NCBI GenBank assembly: GCA_025917655.1
Contig: CP084608.1
Location: 744,001-808,000, forward strand
Direction of reading: 5' to 3'
Source of the DNA: Chlorella sorokiniana
Taxonomy: Eukaryota > Chlorophyta > Trebouxiophyceae > Chlorellales > Chlorellaceae
Length of the DNA: 64,000 nt
Position numbers and translations under genes: made by a program. Position 1 is the stretch's first letter, and every line of letters starts with the position of its first letter. A model generated the notes under the pieces. It made no database searches, was not told where the DNA came from, and saw only the letters and a program-made list of their open reading frames with translations. Shown one piece after another: positions 34,201-46,700 of the stretch.

Positions 34201-35341
34201 CGTCGCCGATGAGGGTGGCCTCTCCGACGCTGCCGTTGCCGAAAGTGATGCGGATGGGCTGCGGCGCCGGGCGCAGGTTGGTGAGGAGTTGCTGGTGTGG
34301 TGTGATGTGCCGGCTCGCTCCAGTGTCCACGATCCAGTTGTCGCTGATGGTGTTGGAGGTGGTGGCGGCGGTGAAGGCGATGGCGCTGTACTGGGCGTTG
34401 ACGCTGCGGTTGGAAGGCGGCGGGCGTTGGTTGAAGCGGCGGGCTTCCATGTCGCGGCGCTTCTTGTTGCACTCGTGGGCGTAGTGGCCAGGCTTGTGGC
34501 AGTAGAGGCAGGTGCCTTCGGCGTAGGCGCGGGCATCGCGGGAGGAGCGCTCGTCGACGCGGATGCCGAAGGTGCGTGGTGGGCCAAAGTTGGGTGGTGG
34601 ACCGTTGAAGTTGGGCGGCCGCATGCGGGGGTTGCTGCTGCGGGGGCCACTGCCACGAGGGCCGTTGTTGCGGTTGATGCCGTTGATGTTGCGGGGAGCG
34701 CCATTGCTGTTGGAGTGCCGGTCGTCGCGGCGAGGATGGAAGGAGGCCATCAGGGCTGAGTCGGAGCTGCGGATGACGTCGGGCTTGGCGCGGCGGTGCT
34801 CGGCTTGCAGAAGGTGGGGCAGGATGTCATCCACGGTGAATGTGCCGGCGGAGGCGGTGGTGGTTTCGATGACGGTGACGACTGTGTCGAAGGTGGAGGG
34901 CAGGCCAGCCAGGACTTGGCACGCCACGTCGATGTCTTCGACCTTGTGGCCGGCGGCGTTGAGCTGGTCTTGCAGGGCCTTAGCACGGTTGGTGAAGGCG
35001 GTGACAGTCTCGGTGGAGGCCATCTTCAGGGAGTTGAGCTCACGGCGCAGTTGGAGCTTGCGTGCGAAGGACTTGGCGGCGAAGATGCCTTGCAGAGTGG
35101 TCCAGGCTTGGTTGGCGGTGGTGCAGCGCAGGATGGTTGGCTGGTGGTGGGGCTTGACGAGGAGGCCGATGTAGGAGAGGGCGAGCTCGTCTGCCTTGAT
35201 GTCCTCGGGAGTGGTTGGGGCCTCAGTGCTGACGACGGTGTGCCAGCACTTCTTGGTGGTGAGGAAGAACTTCATGTTTGCTGCCCACACTGGGTAGTTG
35301 TCCCAGTCCAGCCGCTCAATGGACATGCCGTCGGTCGCCAT
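31249..35341 (-). pseudogene. Copia family A copy 2, near-complete gag-pol
   Basis: One long gag-pol reading frame, about 1,360 codons, starting MATDGMSIERLDWDNY (an in-frame ATG at 35401 adds 20 codons). Gag (UBN2-like, ..WHTVVSTEAPTTPED..) ends in a CCHC knuckle, CLYCHKPGHYAHEC. The protease has WIVDTGASRHIT. Integrase has LWHRRLGHLGYDNL, CDACTLGKQH, HTDLCGP, LDDYTGYS and RSDNGGEF. RT has VKWVYKEKRD, LDIKTAFLNG and YVDDILV; RNase H has CDANHAGD and STTEAEYM. The order protease-integrase-RT-RNase H defines Ty1/copia. Three single-base changes break it: an extra G near 33617, a lost G near 32853 and an extra T near 31281. Otherwise coding is preserved, so the copy is young or the changes are read errors. 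Confidence 0.92.
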
Positions 35342-36287
35342 GATGTCCACGCTTGTGTGCAAACTGCTGACTGCTGACGGCTGGCGGCCGCTAGCAGGCA
35401 CCTTGTGCCTCTGCTAGTGCGTGCTCGGAGGTGCCGCGGCAAAGTGTGCCGCAGATTGTGCCGCCGAAGATGGCTGGCGGAAAGGTGGGGAAGGTCGGTG
35501 CCTTAGAATAAGTAGCCGGTACGTGGCACACGAGGCCAGGCACCGAACGGGGAGCTGCGTGCCACACGAGGACAGCACAGCCCAGGCACCACCTTTGAGT
35601 AAATGTTGGAGAAGTGGAGGAATAGACGGGAAAGGGGGGCAGGACAGATGTGGATGGCAGCGGCGCTCGACGGCGCTAGGGCACTGCCAAAAGGAGAGTG
35701 CCCAGGGGGCAAAGGCAGCGGCGCACTTAGGCGCTGGGGCACTGCCAATAACGGAGGGGCCAGAGGGGCGGAGCAGCGGCGCGCGGAGGCGCTAGGGCGC
35801 TGCTTGCACTTATCTTAAGTGGTTGTGTCAGCGTAGAGCTACGGCAGTGGGTTGAGGCAAAGTAGAAGTTTAGTAACTTGGCGGGAGGCGGGGTATCGAG
35901 CTGGTCACAAGTGACCCAACTCGCTTACTCGCTGTCGGCTGCTACACAGCTGCTCAAGCAGCTGTCTCTTTGCAAGCAGGTGCTGTCGAAAGCAGGTTTA
36001 GGCTGCCGGAAAGTAGAATTAGGCTGCCGGCTGCAGGCTGGCAGCTATGCAGCAAAAGGCGCTGGCTGTGCGAGCGAAAGGCGGCGCTGTGCGAGCGAAA
36101 AGGCGCTGCTATGCACGAAATATGCCGCAAGCAAAGGCGGGCTTAGTCTGAGAGGCTTCGGTCTGTAGGCGCCGGTCCGGAGGTCGAGGCGGAAGGGCTC
36201 GCGTGCAGTGCTCGGGTCGCTGGCAGCGAGAAAAGGCGTCTGGGGTGACGGCAAGAGCGTGTGCCGGACTCAAGGGCAGAGGAGGGA
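35342..36287 (-). other. Copia family A 5' leader
   Basis: About 950-nt untranslated leader between the 5' LTR and gag of copy 2. Contains short repeated phrases (AGGCGCTAGGGC, GGCACTGCC, AAGGCGCTG) and many purine runs. Nearly identical leaders lie at 42843-43729 and 50926-51871. No conserved ORF. Confidence 0.7.
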
Positions 36288-36303
36288 GCTGGGGCCCATA
36301 ACC
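36288..36303 (-). promoter_or_regulatory. Primer-binding site matching initiator tRNA-Met anticodon arm
   Basis: Directly at the LTR edge, minus strand reads GGTTATGGGCCCCAGC. Twelve bases (GGTTATGGGCCC) are complementary to GGGCCCATAACC of the eukaryotic initiator tRNA-Met anticodon arm, not to the 3' acceptor end. Same site at 51872-51887. Confidence 0.75.
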
Positions 36304-36675
36304 TGTTAGATGGAGGCAGTTACAAAGTGCGCAAGAGTATGGAAAAGGGCGCAGAATGGCGCTAAGTATGCAGGAGCAGCACAATGCTGCTTTTGGCATT
36401 ATTCCGGCATTTGCGGAGTGGTGTCCGAAGTGGTGGTATCCAGGGTGGCCAGAGGAATAACGGCGGGGCTCAGGTGCACAGAAATGCATGGCGTTTGTGT
36501 CGATCAACTTAGAATAAAGTGGGGAAGCATAATCGAAGGGTGTCTGGGCGTATTAGCTAAGTTGGGCTCATGCATGACGAAAATGTGTCCACGTCAGCAG
36601 CGCCTGCCACGTGGCAGCTGGGGAGATGTGCTGCGGGTGTGCAGGCTGGACATGTGGCTCAGCCACATCTCAACA
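36304..36675 (-). repeat. Copia family A LTR (TGTTAG type), 5' LTR
   Basis: 372 bp, TGTTAGATGG...CATCTCAACA. Matches the LTR at 23881-24250 and is followed by the second GGGCG duplication. On its internal side it meets the primer-binding site and the leader of copy 2. Confidence 0.9.
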
Positions 36676-37803
36676 GGGCGCATCATCATCAGTCGTGATG
36701 TGACATTCGTGGAGAACAACAAGACCATCAGTCGCAAGCCTGAAGCAGATCCTGTTACTTCAGATGATGAAGAAGACCAAGATTCCGTGGGAGAAGATCA
36801 GCCTGACGATCAGCCCATGGAGACCGAGCCGACACAGACAGATGGCAGCAACCGGCGTACACCACCAGCACCTGGGAAGCGGCCGAAACGGTCAGCAACA
36901 GACGTCCCAGCATCAGTATGGAGGGAAGAAGGCTACCAAATCACCGGACGAAAGCGAAACCTAGCTGCAGCACACGCAGCTATCATCAAGGAGCCGGCCG
37001 ACCTGGAAGAAGCACTGGACTCAGAGCAAGCAGAGCTCTGGCAACAAGCAGCTGATGAGGAGATGGAATCACTGCTGGCAAACAACACCTGGACTCTGGA
37101 GAAGATACCAACCGGCATCACGCCCATTCCGGTCAAGTGGGTGTTCAAGCTCAAGAGAGATGCATCGGGCAACATCGAGCGCTACAAGGCACGCCTAGTG
37201 GCCAAGGGATTTCGCCAGAAGGAGGGCATAGACTACGATGAAGTCTTTGCACCTGTCAGCAAGTACACCACCCTGCGCAACTACTGGCGCTAGCAGCATC
37301 CGAAGACCTGGAGATTCACCAGCTCGACATCAAGACCGCATTCTTGAATGGAGAGCTTGAGGAGGATGTATGGATTGAACAGCCACCTGGCTACAGCAAC
37401 GGCGATTCCAGTACGGCATGCCACCTACACAAGTCACTTTATGGACTGAAGCAAGCTCCAAGAGCCTGGCATACCAAGCTGAAGGAAGAACTGGAAGCCC
37501 AAGACTACATATCATCAGCGGCCGACCCAGCTCTCTTTATCAAGCAGGCAGAAGACCCTGTTTATCTGCTCACCTACGTGGATGACATCCTGATCATCGC
37601 ACGACACATCAGCTCAGTGGATGAAGCAAACGCCAAGATTCTCTCGGCGTTTGAAGCACGAGACATGGGAAAAGCAACCTGTTTTCTTGGAATGGACATC
37701 CACAGAGACAGAGACAACCGCACCATCAGTCTGGCTCAGAGCAGACTCATCAGCGATCTGTTGGAGAAGCACAACATGAAGGAATGCAAGACCCAGACTG
37801 TGC
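36676..37803 (+). pseudogene. Copia family B, RT portion (3' half of the split copy)
   Basis: Resumes the family B frame broken at 23880 with RIIISRDVTFVE, then an acidic linker (DDEEDQDSVGED), and RT motifs: NNTWTLEKIPTGITPIPVKWVFK, ERYKARLVAKGFRQKEGIDYDEVFAPVSKY, QLDIKTAFLNGELEEDVWIEQPPGY, LYGLKQAPRAWH and LTYVDDILII. One base is lost at about 37280 (CGCAACTACTGG against CGCACACTACTGG, two bases net, in the second copy). RNase H is missing because RepX joins at 37804 after the sequence GACTGTGCTG. Codon usage is less GC-biased than family A. Confidence 0.88.
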
Positions 37804-38418
37804 TGGCGATGGCGGCAAGTGCGTGTGTAGTGGCGCGGCGGGTGATGGGCGTTCGCCACCGTGTGTGGCAACGTGCCGGCGGGGTCCGCCGCCCCCGCCC
37901 GGCTTGCCTTGCGGCACCCGCGCCGCCGGTCCTAGCGGGCCGGCAGGCACACCTGCGGAGCGCGTACATGCCCTTGCTGTCGGTAGTCGTGTGCCCGCTA
38001 GCAACCGGCTTGCCCCGTCCTTGCTCTTTGCATCCATTGGTTGACGGTTCCCCAGCGCTCGGCTCCTGCGTTGACTTGTCCCTGTTCCCATGGCTCCCTC
38101 CAGCACGCTTCCACACTCGATTTCCTCGCCCCTTTCTGAGTGGCTTGCACCTTCCCTTTCCATGGCTCCCCTCCTTTTCTTAGCCTGCCCCCTCCTGGAC
38201 GCCCCCTTCTCCCTGTCCCAGTACGCCCCCCTCTTTTTTTGTCTTGGCCTGGTTGCCTTTGCGTCTCTTCCGTGGTGGTTGCTCCATCCTCGCCTCGGGT
38301 CTTTCAGTTCTTTGCCTTGCCCTGTTGTGCCGCTGCCTGCCCCAGTCTGGCGGTTGCCGGGATCTCGCGTTTCATCTGCCTTCACAGCGACATACCGAAC
38401 ACGCACACACACAAAAAG
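37804..38418 (+). mobile_element. RepX copy 3, truncated at both ends
   Basis: Starts GCGATGGCGGCAAGTGC and runs to the ACACACACAAAAAG before the LTR at 38419; the poly(A) end is absent. The same 5' junction with family B recurs at 53394/53395. Confidence 0.8.
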
Positions 38419-38771
38419 TGTTGGATGGAGGTAGTTACAAAGAGCGCAAGAGTATGAAAGAGGGCGCAGAATGGCGCTAAATAGGCTGGAGCAGCACAAT
38501 GCTACTATTGGCATTATTCCGGCATATGCGGGGTAGTGTTTGTGGTAGTGGCATGACGGCGGGGCTCACGTGCACAGAAATGCATGGCATGGGGGTCAAT
38601 CAACTTAGAATAAAGTGGGAAAGCATAATCGAAGGGTGTCTGAGCATATTAGGCGGGTCAAGCTCATGCATGACGAAAGGGTGTCCACGTCAGCAGCGTC
38701 TGCCACGTGGCAGCTGGGGAGATGTGCTGCGGGTGTGCAGGCTGGACATGTGGCTCAGCCACATCTCAACA
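38419..38771 (-). repeat. Copia family A LTR, outer end of left palindrome arm
   Basis: 353-bp TGTTGG-type LTR. It carries GGAGGTAGTTACAAAGAGCG near its edge, a variant shared only with the LTR at 46916-47270, its inverted partner. Confidence 0.85.
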
Positions 38772-38800
38772 CTCCCACGCAGGCTGCACAGCCGCTGCAC

Positions 38801-41800
38801 TCAGGCGATGCCCATAGCTGCGCGGCAGTACTTGAACTTGTTGGTGGGCACGGGCTTGGTCAGGATGTCAGCAACCATGGCATCGGTGGGGATGTAGCTG
38901 AAGTTGACTTCGCCACGGATGACGCGCTCGCGTGCAAAGTGGTGGATGATGTCGATGTGCTTGGAGCGAAGGGAGATGACTGGATTCTTCAGCATGTGAA
39001 TGGCTGATTGGCTGTCTGACTTGATGTCGATGCAGGCGATGTGCAGGTCCAGGTCAGCGAAGAGCTTGCGCAGCCACAGTGCTTCCTTGACGGCGGAGGC
39101 GGCTGCCATGTACTCAGCTTCTGTAGTAGATGAGGCGACGGTGGGTTGCAGGCGTGAGCTCCAGGTGATGGCGCCGTTCTTGAAGGTGAAGACGTAGCCG
39201 GTGGTGGAGCGGCGGGTGTCGATGTCGCCAGCATGGTTGGCGTCGCAGTAGGCGTCGAGGGTAGCGTTGGACGGGCTGAAGATGATGCCGTAGTCAGGGG
39301 TACCAGCGAGGTAGCGCAGCACATGCTTGGCTGCAGTCCAGTGGGAGGTGGTGGGCTTGGACATGTAGCGGGCCAGCGCTCCCACGGCTTGGGCGATATC
39401 GGGTCTGGTGCAGGATGCCAGGTACATGAGGGAGCCGATGAGTGTGGAGTAGGGGTGCTCTGAGATGTCCAGTGGGTCTCCGTCGGCGGTGAGCTTGAAG
39501 GCGATGCTTGAGGGTGTGTCGAAAGGCTTGGACTTGTCCATGCTGAACTTGGACAGCAGGTCGGTAGTGTGACGGGTCTGGGTCAGCTTGATGGTCTTGG
39601 AGGCGCGGTCTCGCATGATGTCGATGCCCAGGAAGAAGGAGGCTGGGCCCAGGTCGCGGGTGTCGAAGGCGGTGGCTATCTGCTTCTTGATGGAGCTCAG
39701 CATGGATGTGTCGGCGGTGATGACCAGGATGTCGTCGACGTAGATGAGCAGGTAGACTGGTGGAGAGGACAGCTTGATGAAGAGGCCTGGGTCAGCAGCT
39801 GACTCGGTGAAGCCCATGGACTCGATCTCGGTCTTCAGGGTGCGATGCCAGGCTCGAGAAGCTTGCTTGAGTCCATAGAGGGCCTTGTTCAGCTTGCATG
39901 CTTGGTCATGGTTGCCGTTGTGGTAGCCAGGAGGTTGCTGAATGTAGACGTCTTCGTCCAGCTTGCCGTTGAGGAAGGCGGTCTTGATGTCCAGCTGGTG
40001 AATCTCTAGGTCCAGGTCGGCAGCAATGGCCAACACGGTGCGCAGGGTGGAGTACTTGGAGACAGGTGCAAACACTTGGTCGTAGTCGATGCCTTCGCGT
40101 TGGTGGAAGCCTTTGACGACGAGGCGGGCCTTGTAGCGCTCGATGTTGCCGTTGGCGTCGCGCTTCTCCTTGTAGACCCACTTGACTGGAATGGGCTTGA
40201 CGCCAGGAGGTGTAGGTTGCAGGGTCCAGGTGTTGTTGGCGGCCAGGGAAGCGATCTCCTCGTCCATGGCGGAGCGCCAAAGGTCGGCGTTGGGAGATTG
40301 CAGGGCTTCCTCCAGGGTGGTAGGCTCAGCTGTTGCGGTGGCGATGTTGATGGTGGCTCGAGAGGTGATGCGGTATGCGTCGTCCTGCCACTGGCTGGCT
40401 GGGCGGCGCGCAGCGGCACGCTCGGTGCGCCGCAGGGCGATGGGAGGAGAAGGTGGGTCTTCAGGCTCGGCTGGTGCTCCCACGGACTCGGTGTCGCCGG
40501 TGTCATCGTTGTCGATGAGGGAAATGGTCTCTGGCAGGATGGGCTTGGGCAGGTTGGAGCTGGCCTCATTGAAGGTGACATCGCGGCTGATGACGATGGA
40601 GCCGTTGTCCAGCAGGATCTTGTAGCCTTTGGTGTTGGTGGGGTAGCCGATGAAGCGGCCGGGCTCGCTAACTGCATCGAGCTTGGAGCGTAGTGCTGTT
40701 GGAATGTGGGCGTAGGCACGGGCGCCAAAGATGCGCAGGTGGGAGAGGTCGGGCTTGGTGCCGTGAAGCATCTCGTAGGGGTGACGTCTTGGGCAGATGT
40801 TGGCGAGCGGTTGCGCAAGTAGTTGGCGGTGACGATGGCTTCGGCCCAAAGATGCTTGGGCAGGTTGTACTCGGCCAGCATGGGGCGCGCCTTGTCCAGC
40901 AGGGTGCGGTTGAGACGCTCAGCCTTGCCGTTTTGCTGGGGCGTGTAGGAGACGGTGGTCTCTGACTGGATGCCCTTGGACTTGTAGAAGGTGTCCAGGT
41001 CGTTGTTGATGAACTCGCCGCCGTTGTCAGAGCGGATGCGCTTGACGGTGTGGCCGGTCTGACGCTCCAGCAGGTTGACGGTGGTCTTCAGGAAGTCAGC
41101 GGCGTCAGACTTGCGGCGCAAGGGAGCGATGTGAGAGTAGCCAGTGTAGTCATCCAGGATGGTCATGAAGTACAGGCTGCCACCGTGGGAGGGGACTGGC
41201 ATGGGACCGCAGAGGTCGGTGTGCAGCAGCTCCAGAGGCTTGTGGGTGAAGGAGGTGGAGGCGTTGAACGGTTGGCGATGTTGCTTGCCCAGGGTGCAGG
41301 CGTCGCAGGTGTCTGCGCTGGTGGCTTTGAAGTCAGAGGGGTCGATGCTGATGCCGGTGGCCATGGTGGTGAGCTTGGCCAGGTTGTCGTAGCCGAGGTG
41401 GCCGAGGCGGCGGTGCCACAGGTTGGGTGTGTGGGCGCGTGCAGCGTAGGCGATGGTGAGGGCGTAGGCGGCGGAGCCTGGCTCGAGGCAGCGGCTGGCC
41501 AGGTGGTAGGTGTTGCTGGTGGCGTCGGTGTAGCCGTAGGCAATCATGTGGTTGCCCATGGAGATCTGGCAGCCGGTGCGGTCAAAGGAGAAGCTGATGC
41601 CTTTCTGGGTGGCTCGGTTGACGGACAGGAGGTTGTCGGCGGCGTCTGGCATGTAGAGCACGTCGGTGAGCTTGATCAGGTTGTCAAGGTTGGGCTGCAG
41701 GTACGCGTCGCCGATGAGGGTGGCCTCTCCTACGCTGCCGTTGCCGAAAGTGATGCGGATGGGCTGCGGCGCCGGGCGCAGGTTGGTGAGGAGTTGCTGG

Positions 41801-42842
41801 TGTGGTGTGATGTGCCGGCTCGCTCCAGTGTCCACGATCCAGTTGTCGCTGATGGTGTTGGAGGTGGTGGCGGCGGTGAAGGCGATGGCGCTGTACTGGG
41901 CGTTGACGCTGCGGTTGGAAGGCGGCGGGCGTTGGTTGAAGCGGCGGGCTTCCATGTCGCGGCGCTTCTTGTTGCACTCGTGGGCGTAGTGGCCAGGCTT
42001 GTGGCAGTAGAGGCAGGTGCCTTCGGCGTAGGCGCGGGCATCGCGGAGGAGCGCTCGTCGACGCGGATGCCGAAGGTGCGTGGTGGGCCAAAGCTGGGTG
42101 GTGGACCGTTGAAGTTGGGCGGCCGCATGCGGGGTTGCTGCTGCGGGGCCACTGCCGCGAGGGCCGTTGTTGCGGTTGATGCCGTTGATGTTGCGGGAGC
42201 GCCATTGCTGTTGGAGTGCCGGTCGTCGCGGCGAGGATGGAAGGAGGCCATCAGGGCTGAGTCGGAGCTGCGGATGACGTCGGGCTTGGCGCGGCGGTGC
42301 TCGGCTTGCAGAAGGTGGGGCAGGATGTCATCCACGGTGAATGTGCCGGCGGAGGCGGTGGTGGTTTCGATGACGGTGACGACTGTGTCGAAGGTGGAGG
42401 GCAGGCCAGCCAGGACTTGGCACGCCACGTCGATGTCTTCGACCTTGTGGCCGGCGGCGTTGAGCTGGTCTTGCAGGGCCTTGGCACGGTTGGTGAAGGC
42501 GGTGACGGTCTCGGTGGAGGCCATCTTCAGAGAGTTGAGCTCACGGCGCAGTTGGAGCTTGCGTGCGAAGGACTTGGCGGCGAAGATGCCTTGCAGAGTG
42601 GTCCAGGCTTGGTTGGCCGTGGTGCAGCGCAGGATGGTTGGCTGGTGGTGGGGCTTGACGAGGAGGCCGATGTAGGAGAGGGCGAGCTCGTCTGCCTTGA
42701 TGTCCTCGGGAGTTGTTGGGGCCTCGGTGCTGACGACGGTGTGCCAGCACTTCTTGGTGGTGAGGAAGAACTTCATGTTGGCTGCCCACACTGTGTAGTT
42801 GTCCCAGTCCAGCCGCTCAATGGACATGCCGTCTGTCGCCAT
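38801..42842 (-). pseudogene. Copia family A copy 3, gag-pol (left arm plus gag)
   Basis: Gag-pol with the same domain order as copy 2: gag from MATDGMSIERL at 42842, CCHC knuckle, protease WIVDTGASRHIT, integrase, RT with YVDDILV, RNase H to the stop at 38801. Subgroup markers are ETTVSYTPQQNG, HLWAEAIVTANY, RDRASKTIKL and a shortened linker (LPKPILPETI in place of the longer LPKTNLPK repeat). Single-base losses at about 40784 (GTAGGGG), 42046 (CGCGGAGG) and in the 42130-42200 GGGG runs break the frame; pol from 38801 to 40785 is otherwise open. The segment 38419-41969 is the left arm of the large inverted repeat. Confidence 0.9.
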
Positions 42843-43729
42843 GCTGTCCACGCTTGTGTGCAACTGCTGACTGCTGACGGCTGGCGGCCGCTAGCAGGCA
42901 CCTTGTGCCTCTGCTAGTGCGTGCTCGGAGGTGCCGCGGCAAGGGGTGCCGCAGATTGTGCCGCCGGAGATGGCTGGCGGAAAGGTGGGGAAGGTCGGTG
43001 CCTAAGAATAAGTAGCCGGCACGTGGCACACGAGGCCAGGCACCGAACGGGGAGCTGCGTGCCACACGTGGACAGCACAGCCCAGGCACCACCTTTGAGT
43101 AAATGTAACAGAAGTGGAGGAATAGACGGGAAAGGGGGGCAGGACAGATGTGGATGGCAGCGGCGCTCGACGGCGCTAGGGCACTGCCTGAAGGAGAGTG
43201 CCCAGGGGGCAAAGGCAGCGGCGCACTTAGGCGCTGGGGCACTGCCAATAACGGAGGGGCCAGAGGGGCGGAGCAGCGGCGCGGAGGCGCTAGGGCGCTG
43301 CTTGCACTTATCTTAAGTGGTTGTGTCAGCGTAGAGCTACGGCAGTGGGTTGAGGCAAAGTGGAAGTTTAGTAACTTGGCGGGAGGCGGGGTATCGAGCT
43401 GGTCACAAGTGACCCAACTCGCTTACTCAGCTGCCACACAGCTGCTCAAGCAGCTGTCTCTTTGCGAGCAGGTGCTGTCGAAAGCAGATTTAGGCTGCCG
43501 GAAAGCAGAATTGAGCTGTCGGCTGCTGGCTGGCAGCTAGGCAGCAAAAGGCGCTGGCTGTGCGAGCGAAAGGCGGCGCTGTGCGAGCGAAAAGGCGCTG
43601 CTATGTGCGAAATGTGCCGCAAGCAAAGGCGGGCTTAGTCTGAGAGGCTTCGGTCGAAGGCGCCGTTCCGGAGGTCGAGGCGGAAGTGCTCGCGAGTGGT
43701 GCGAGGGGCGCTGGCAGCGAGAAGCGCCG
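42843..43729 (-). other. Copia family A leader of copy 3, cut by the inversion
   Basis: Homologous to 35342-36287 but lacks the primer-binding site and 5' LTR: it stops at GCTGGCAGCGAGAA, where the inverted copy begins. Part of the 1.76-kb spacer between palindrome arms. Confidence 0.75.
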
Positions 43730-46700
43730 CGACATGGAAGCCCGCCGCTTCAACCAACGCCCGCCGCCTTCCAACCGCAGCGTCAACGCCCGGTACAGCG
43801 CCATCGCCTTCACCGCCGCCACCACCTCCAACACCATCAGCGACAACTGGATCGTGGACACCGGAGCGAGCCGGCACATCACACCACACCAGCAACTCCT
43901 CACCAACCTGCGCCCGGCGCCGCAGCCCATCCGCATCACTTTCGGCAACGGCAGCGTAGGAGAGGCCACCCTCATCGGCGACGCGTACCTGCAGCCCAAC
44001 CTTGACAACCTGATCAAGCTCACCGACGTGCTCTACATGCCAGACGCCGCCGACAACCTCCTGTCCGTCAACCGAGCCACCCAGAAAGGCATCAGCTTCT
44101 CCTTTGACCGCACCGGCTGCCAGATCTCCATGGGCAACCACATGATTGCCTACGGCTACACCGACGCCACCAGCAACACCTACCACCTGGCCAGCCGCTG
44201 CCTCGAGCCAGGCTCCGCCGCCTACGCCCTCACCATCGCCTACGCTGCACGCGCCCACACACCCAACCTGTGGCACCGCGCCTCGGCCACCTCGGCTACG
44301 ACAACCTGGCCAAGCTCACCACCATGGCCACCGGCATCAGCATCGACCCCTCTGACTTCAAAGCCACCAGCGCAGACACTGCGACGCCCGCACCCTGGGC
44401 AAGCAACATCGCCAACCGTTCAACGCCTCCACCTCCTTCACCCACAAGCCTCTGGAGCTGCTGCACACCGACCTCTGCGGTCCCATGCCAGTCCTCCCAC
44501 GGTGGCAGCCTGTACTTCATGACCATCCTGGATGACTACACTGGCTACTCTCACATCGCTCCCTTGCGCCGCAAGTCTGACGCCGCTGACTTCCTGAAGA
44601 CCACCGTCAACCTGCTGGAGCGTCAGACCGGCCACACCGTCAAGCGCATCCGCTCTGACAACGGCGGCGAGTTCATCAACAACGACCTGGACACCTTCTA
44701 CAAGTCCAAGGGCATCCAGTCAGAGACCACCGTCTCCTACACGCCCCAGCAAAACGGCAAGGCTGAGCGTCTCAACCGCACCCTGCTGGACAAGGCGCGC
44801 CCCATGCTGGCCGAGTACAACCTGCCCAAGCATCTTTGGGCCGAAGCCATCGTCACCGCCAACTACTTGCGCAACCGCTCGCCAACATCTGCCCAAGACG
44901 TCACCCCTACGAGATGCTTCACGGCACCAAGCCCGACCTCTCCCACCTGCGCATCTTTGGCGCCCGTGCCTACGCCCACATTCCAACAGCACTACGCTCC
45001 AAGCTCGATGCAGTTAGCGAGCCCGGCCGCTTCATCGGCTACCCCACCAACACCAAAGGCTACAAGATCCTGCTGGACAACGGCTCCATCGTCATCAGCC
45101 GCGATGTCACCTTCAATGAGGCCAGCTCCAACCTGCCCAAGCCCATCCTGCCAGAGACCATTTCCCTCATCGACAACGATGACACCGGCGACACCGAGTC
45201 CGTGGGAGCACCAGCCGAGCCTGAAGACCCACCTTCTCCTCCCATCGCCCTGCGGCGCACCGAGCGTGCGCGCTGCGCGCGCCGCCCAGCCAGCCAGTGG
45301 CGGGGACGACGCATACCGCATCACCTCTCGAGCCACCATCAACATCGCCACCGCAACAGCTGAGCCTACCACCCTGGAGGAAGCCCTGCAATCTCCCAAC
45401 GCCGACCTTTGGCGCTCCGCCATGGACGAGGAGATCGCTTCCTGGCCGCCAACAACACCTGGACCCCGCAACCTACACCTCCCGGCGTCAAGCCCATTCC
45501 AGTCAAGTGGGTCTACAAGGAGAAGCGCGACGCCAACGGCAACATCGAGCGCTACAAGGCCCGCCTCGTCGTCAAAGGCTTCCACCAACGCGAAGGCATC
45601 GACTACGACCAAGTGTTTGCACCTGTCTCCAAGTACTCCACCCTGCGCACCGTGTTGGCCATTGCTGCCGACCTGGACCTAGAGATTCACCAGCTGGACA
45701 TCAAGACCGCCTTCCTCAACGGCAAGCCGGACGAAGACGTCTACATTCAGCAACCTCCTGGCTACCACAACGGCAACCATGACCAAGCATGCAAGCTGAA
45801 CAAGGCCCTCTATGGACTCAAGCAAGCTTCTCGAGCCTGGCATCGCACCCTGAAGACCGAGATCGAGTCCATGGGCTTCACCGAGTCAGCTGCTGACCCA
45901 GGCCTCTTCATCAAGCTGTCCTCTCCACCAGTCTACCTGCTCATCTACGTCGACGACATCCTGGTCATCACCGCCGACACATCCATGCTGAGCTCCATCA
46001 AGAAGCAGATAGCCACCGCCTTCGACACCCGCGACCTGGGCCCAGCCTCCTTCTTCCTGGGCATCGACATCATGCGAGACCGCGCCTCCAAGACCATCAA
46101 GCTGACCCAGACCCGTCACACCACCGACCTGCTGTCCAAGTTCAGCATGGACAAGTCCAAGCCTTTCGACACACCCTCAAGCATCGCCTTCAAGCTCACC
46201 GCCGACGGAGACCCACTGGACATCTCAGAGCACCCCTACTCCACACTCATCGGCTCCCTCATGTACCTGGCATCCCGCACCAGACCCGATATCGCCCAAG
46301 CCGTGGGAGCGCTGGCCCGCTACATGTCCAAGCCCACCACCTCCCACTGGACTGCAGCCAAGCATGTGCTGCGCTACCTCGCTGGTACCCCTGACTACGG
46401 CATCATCTTCAGCCCGTCCAACGCTACCCTCGACGCCTCTGCGACGCCAACCATGCTGGCGACATCGACACCCGCCGCTCCACCACCGGCTACGTCTTCA
46501 CCTTCAAGAACGGCGCCATCACCTGGAGCTCACGCCTGCAACCCACCGTCGCCTCATCTACTACAGAAGCTGAGTACATGGCAGCCGCCTCCGCCGTCAA
46601 GGAAGCACTGTGGCTGCGCAAGCTCTTCGCCGACTGGACCTGCACATCGCCCGCATCGACATCAAGTCGACAGCCAATCAGCCATTCACATGCTGAAGAA

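Noticed and set aside
41050-42675. 541-codon Val/Gly-rich plus-strand frame, and similar ones at 33569-34759 and 49263-50360
   Set aside because: Antisense of copia gag-integrase; GC-rich codon bias leaves the opposite strand open. Repeats faithfully in each copy for that reason only.
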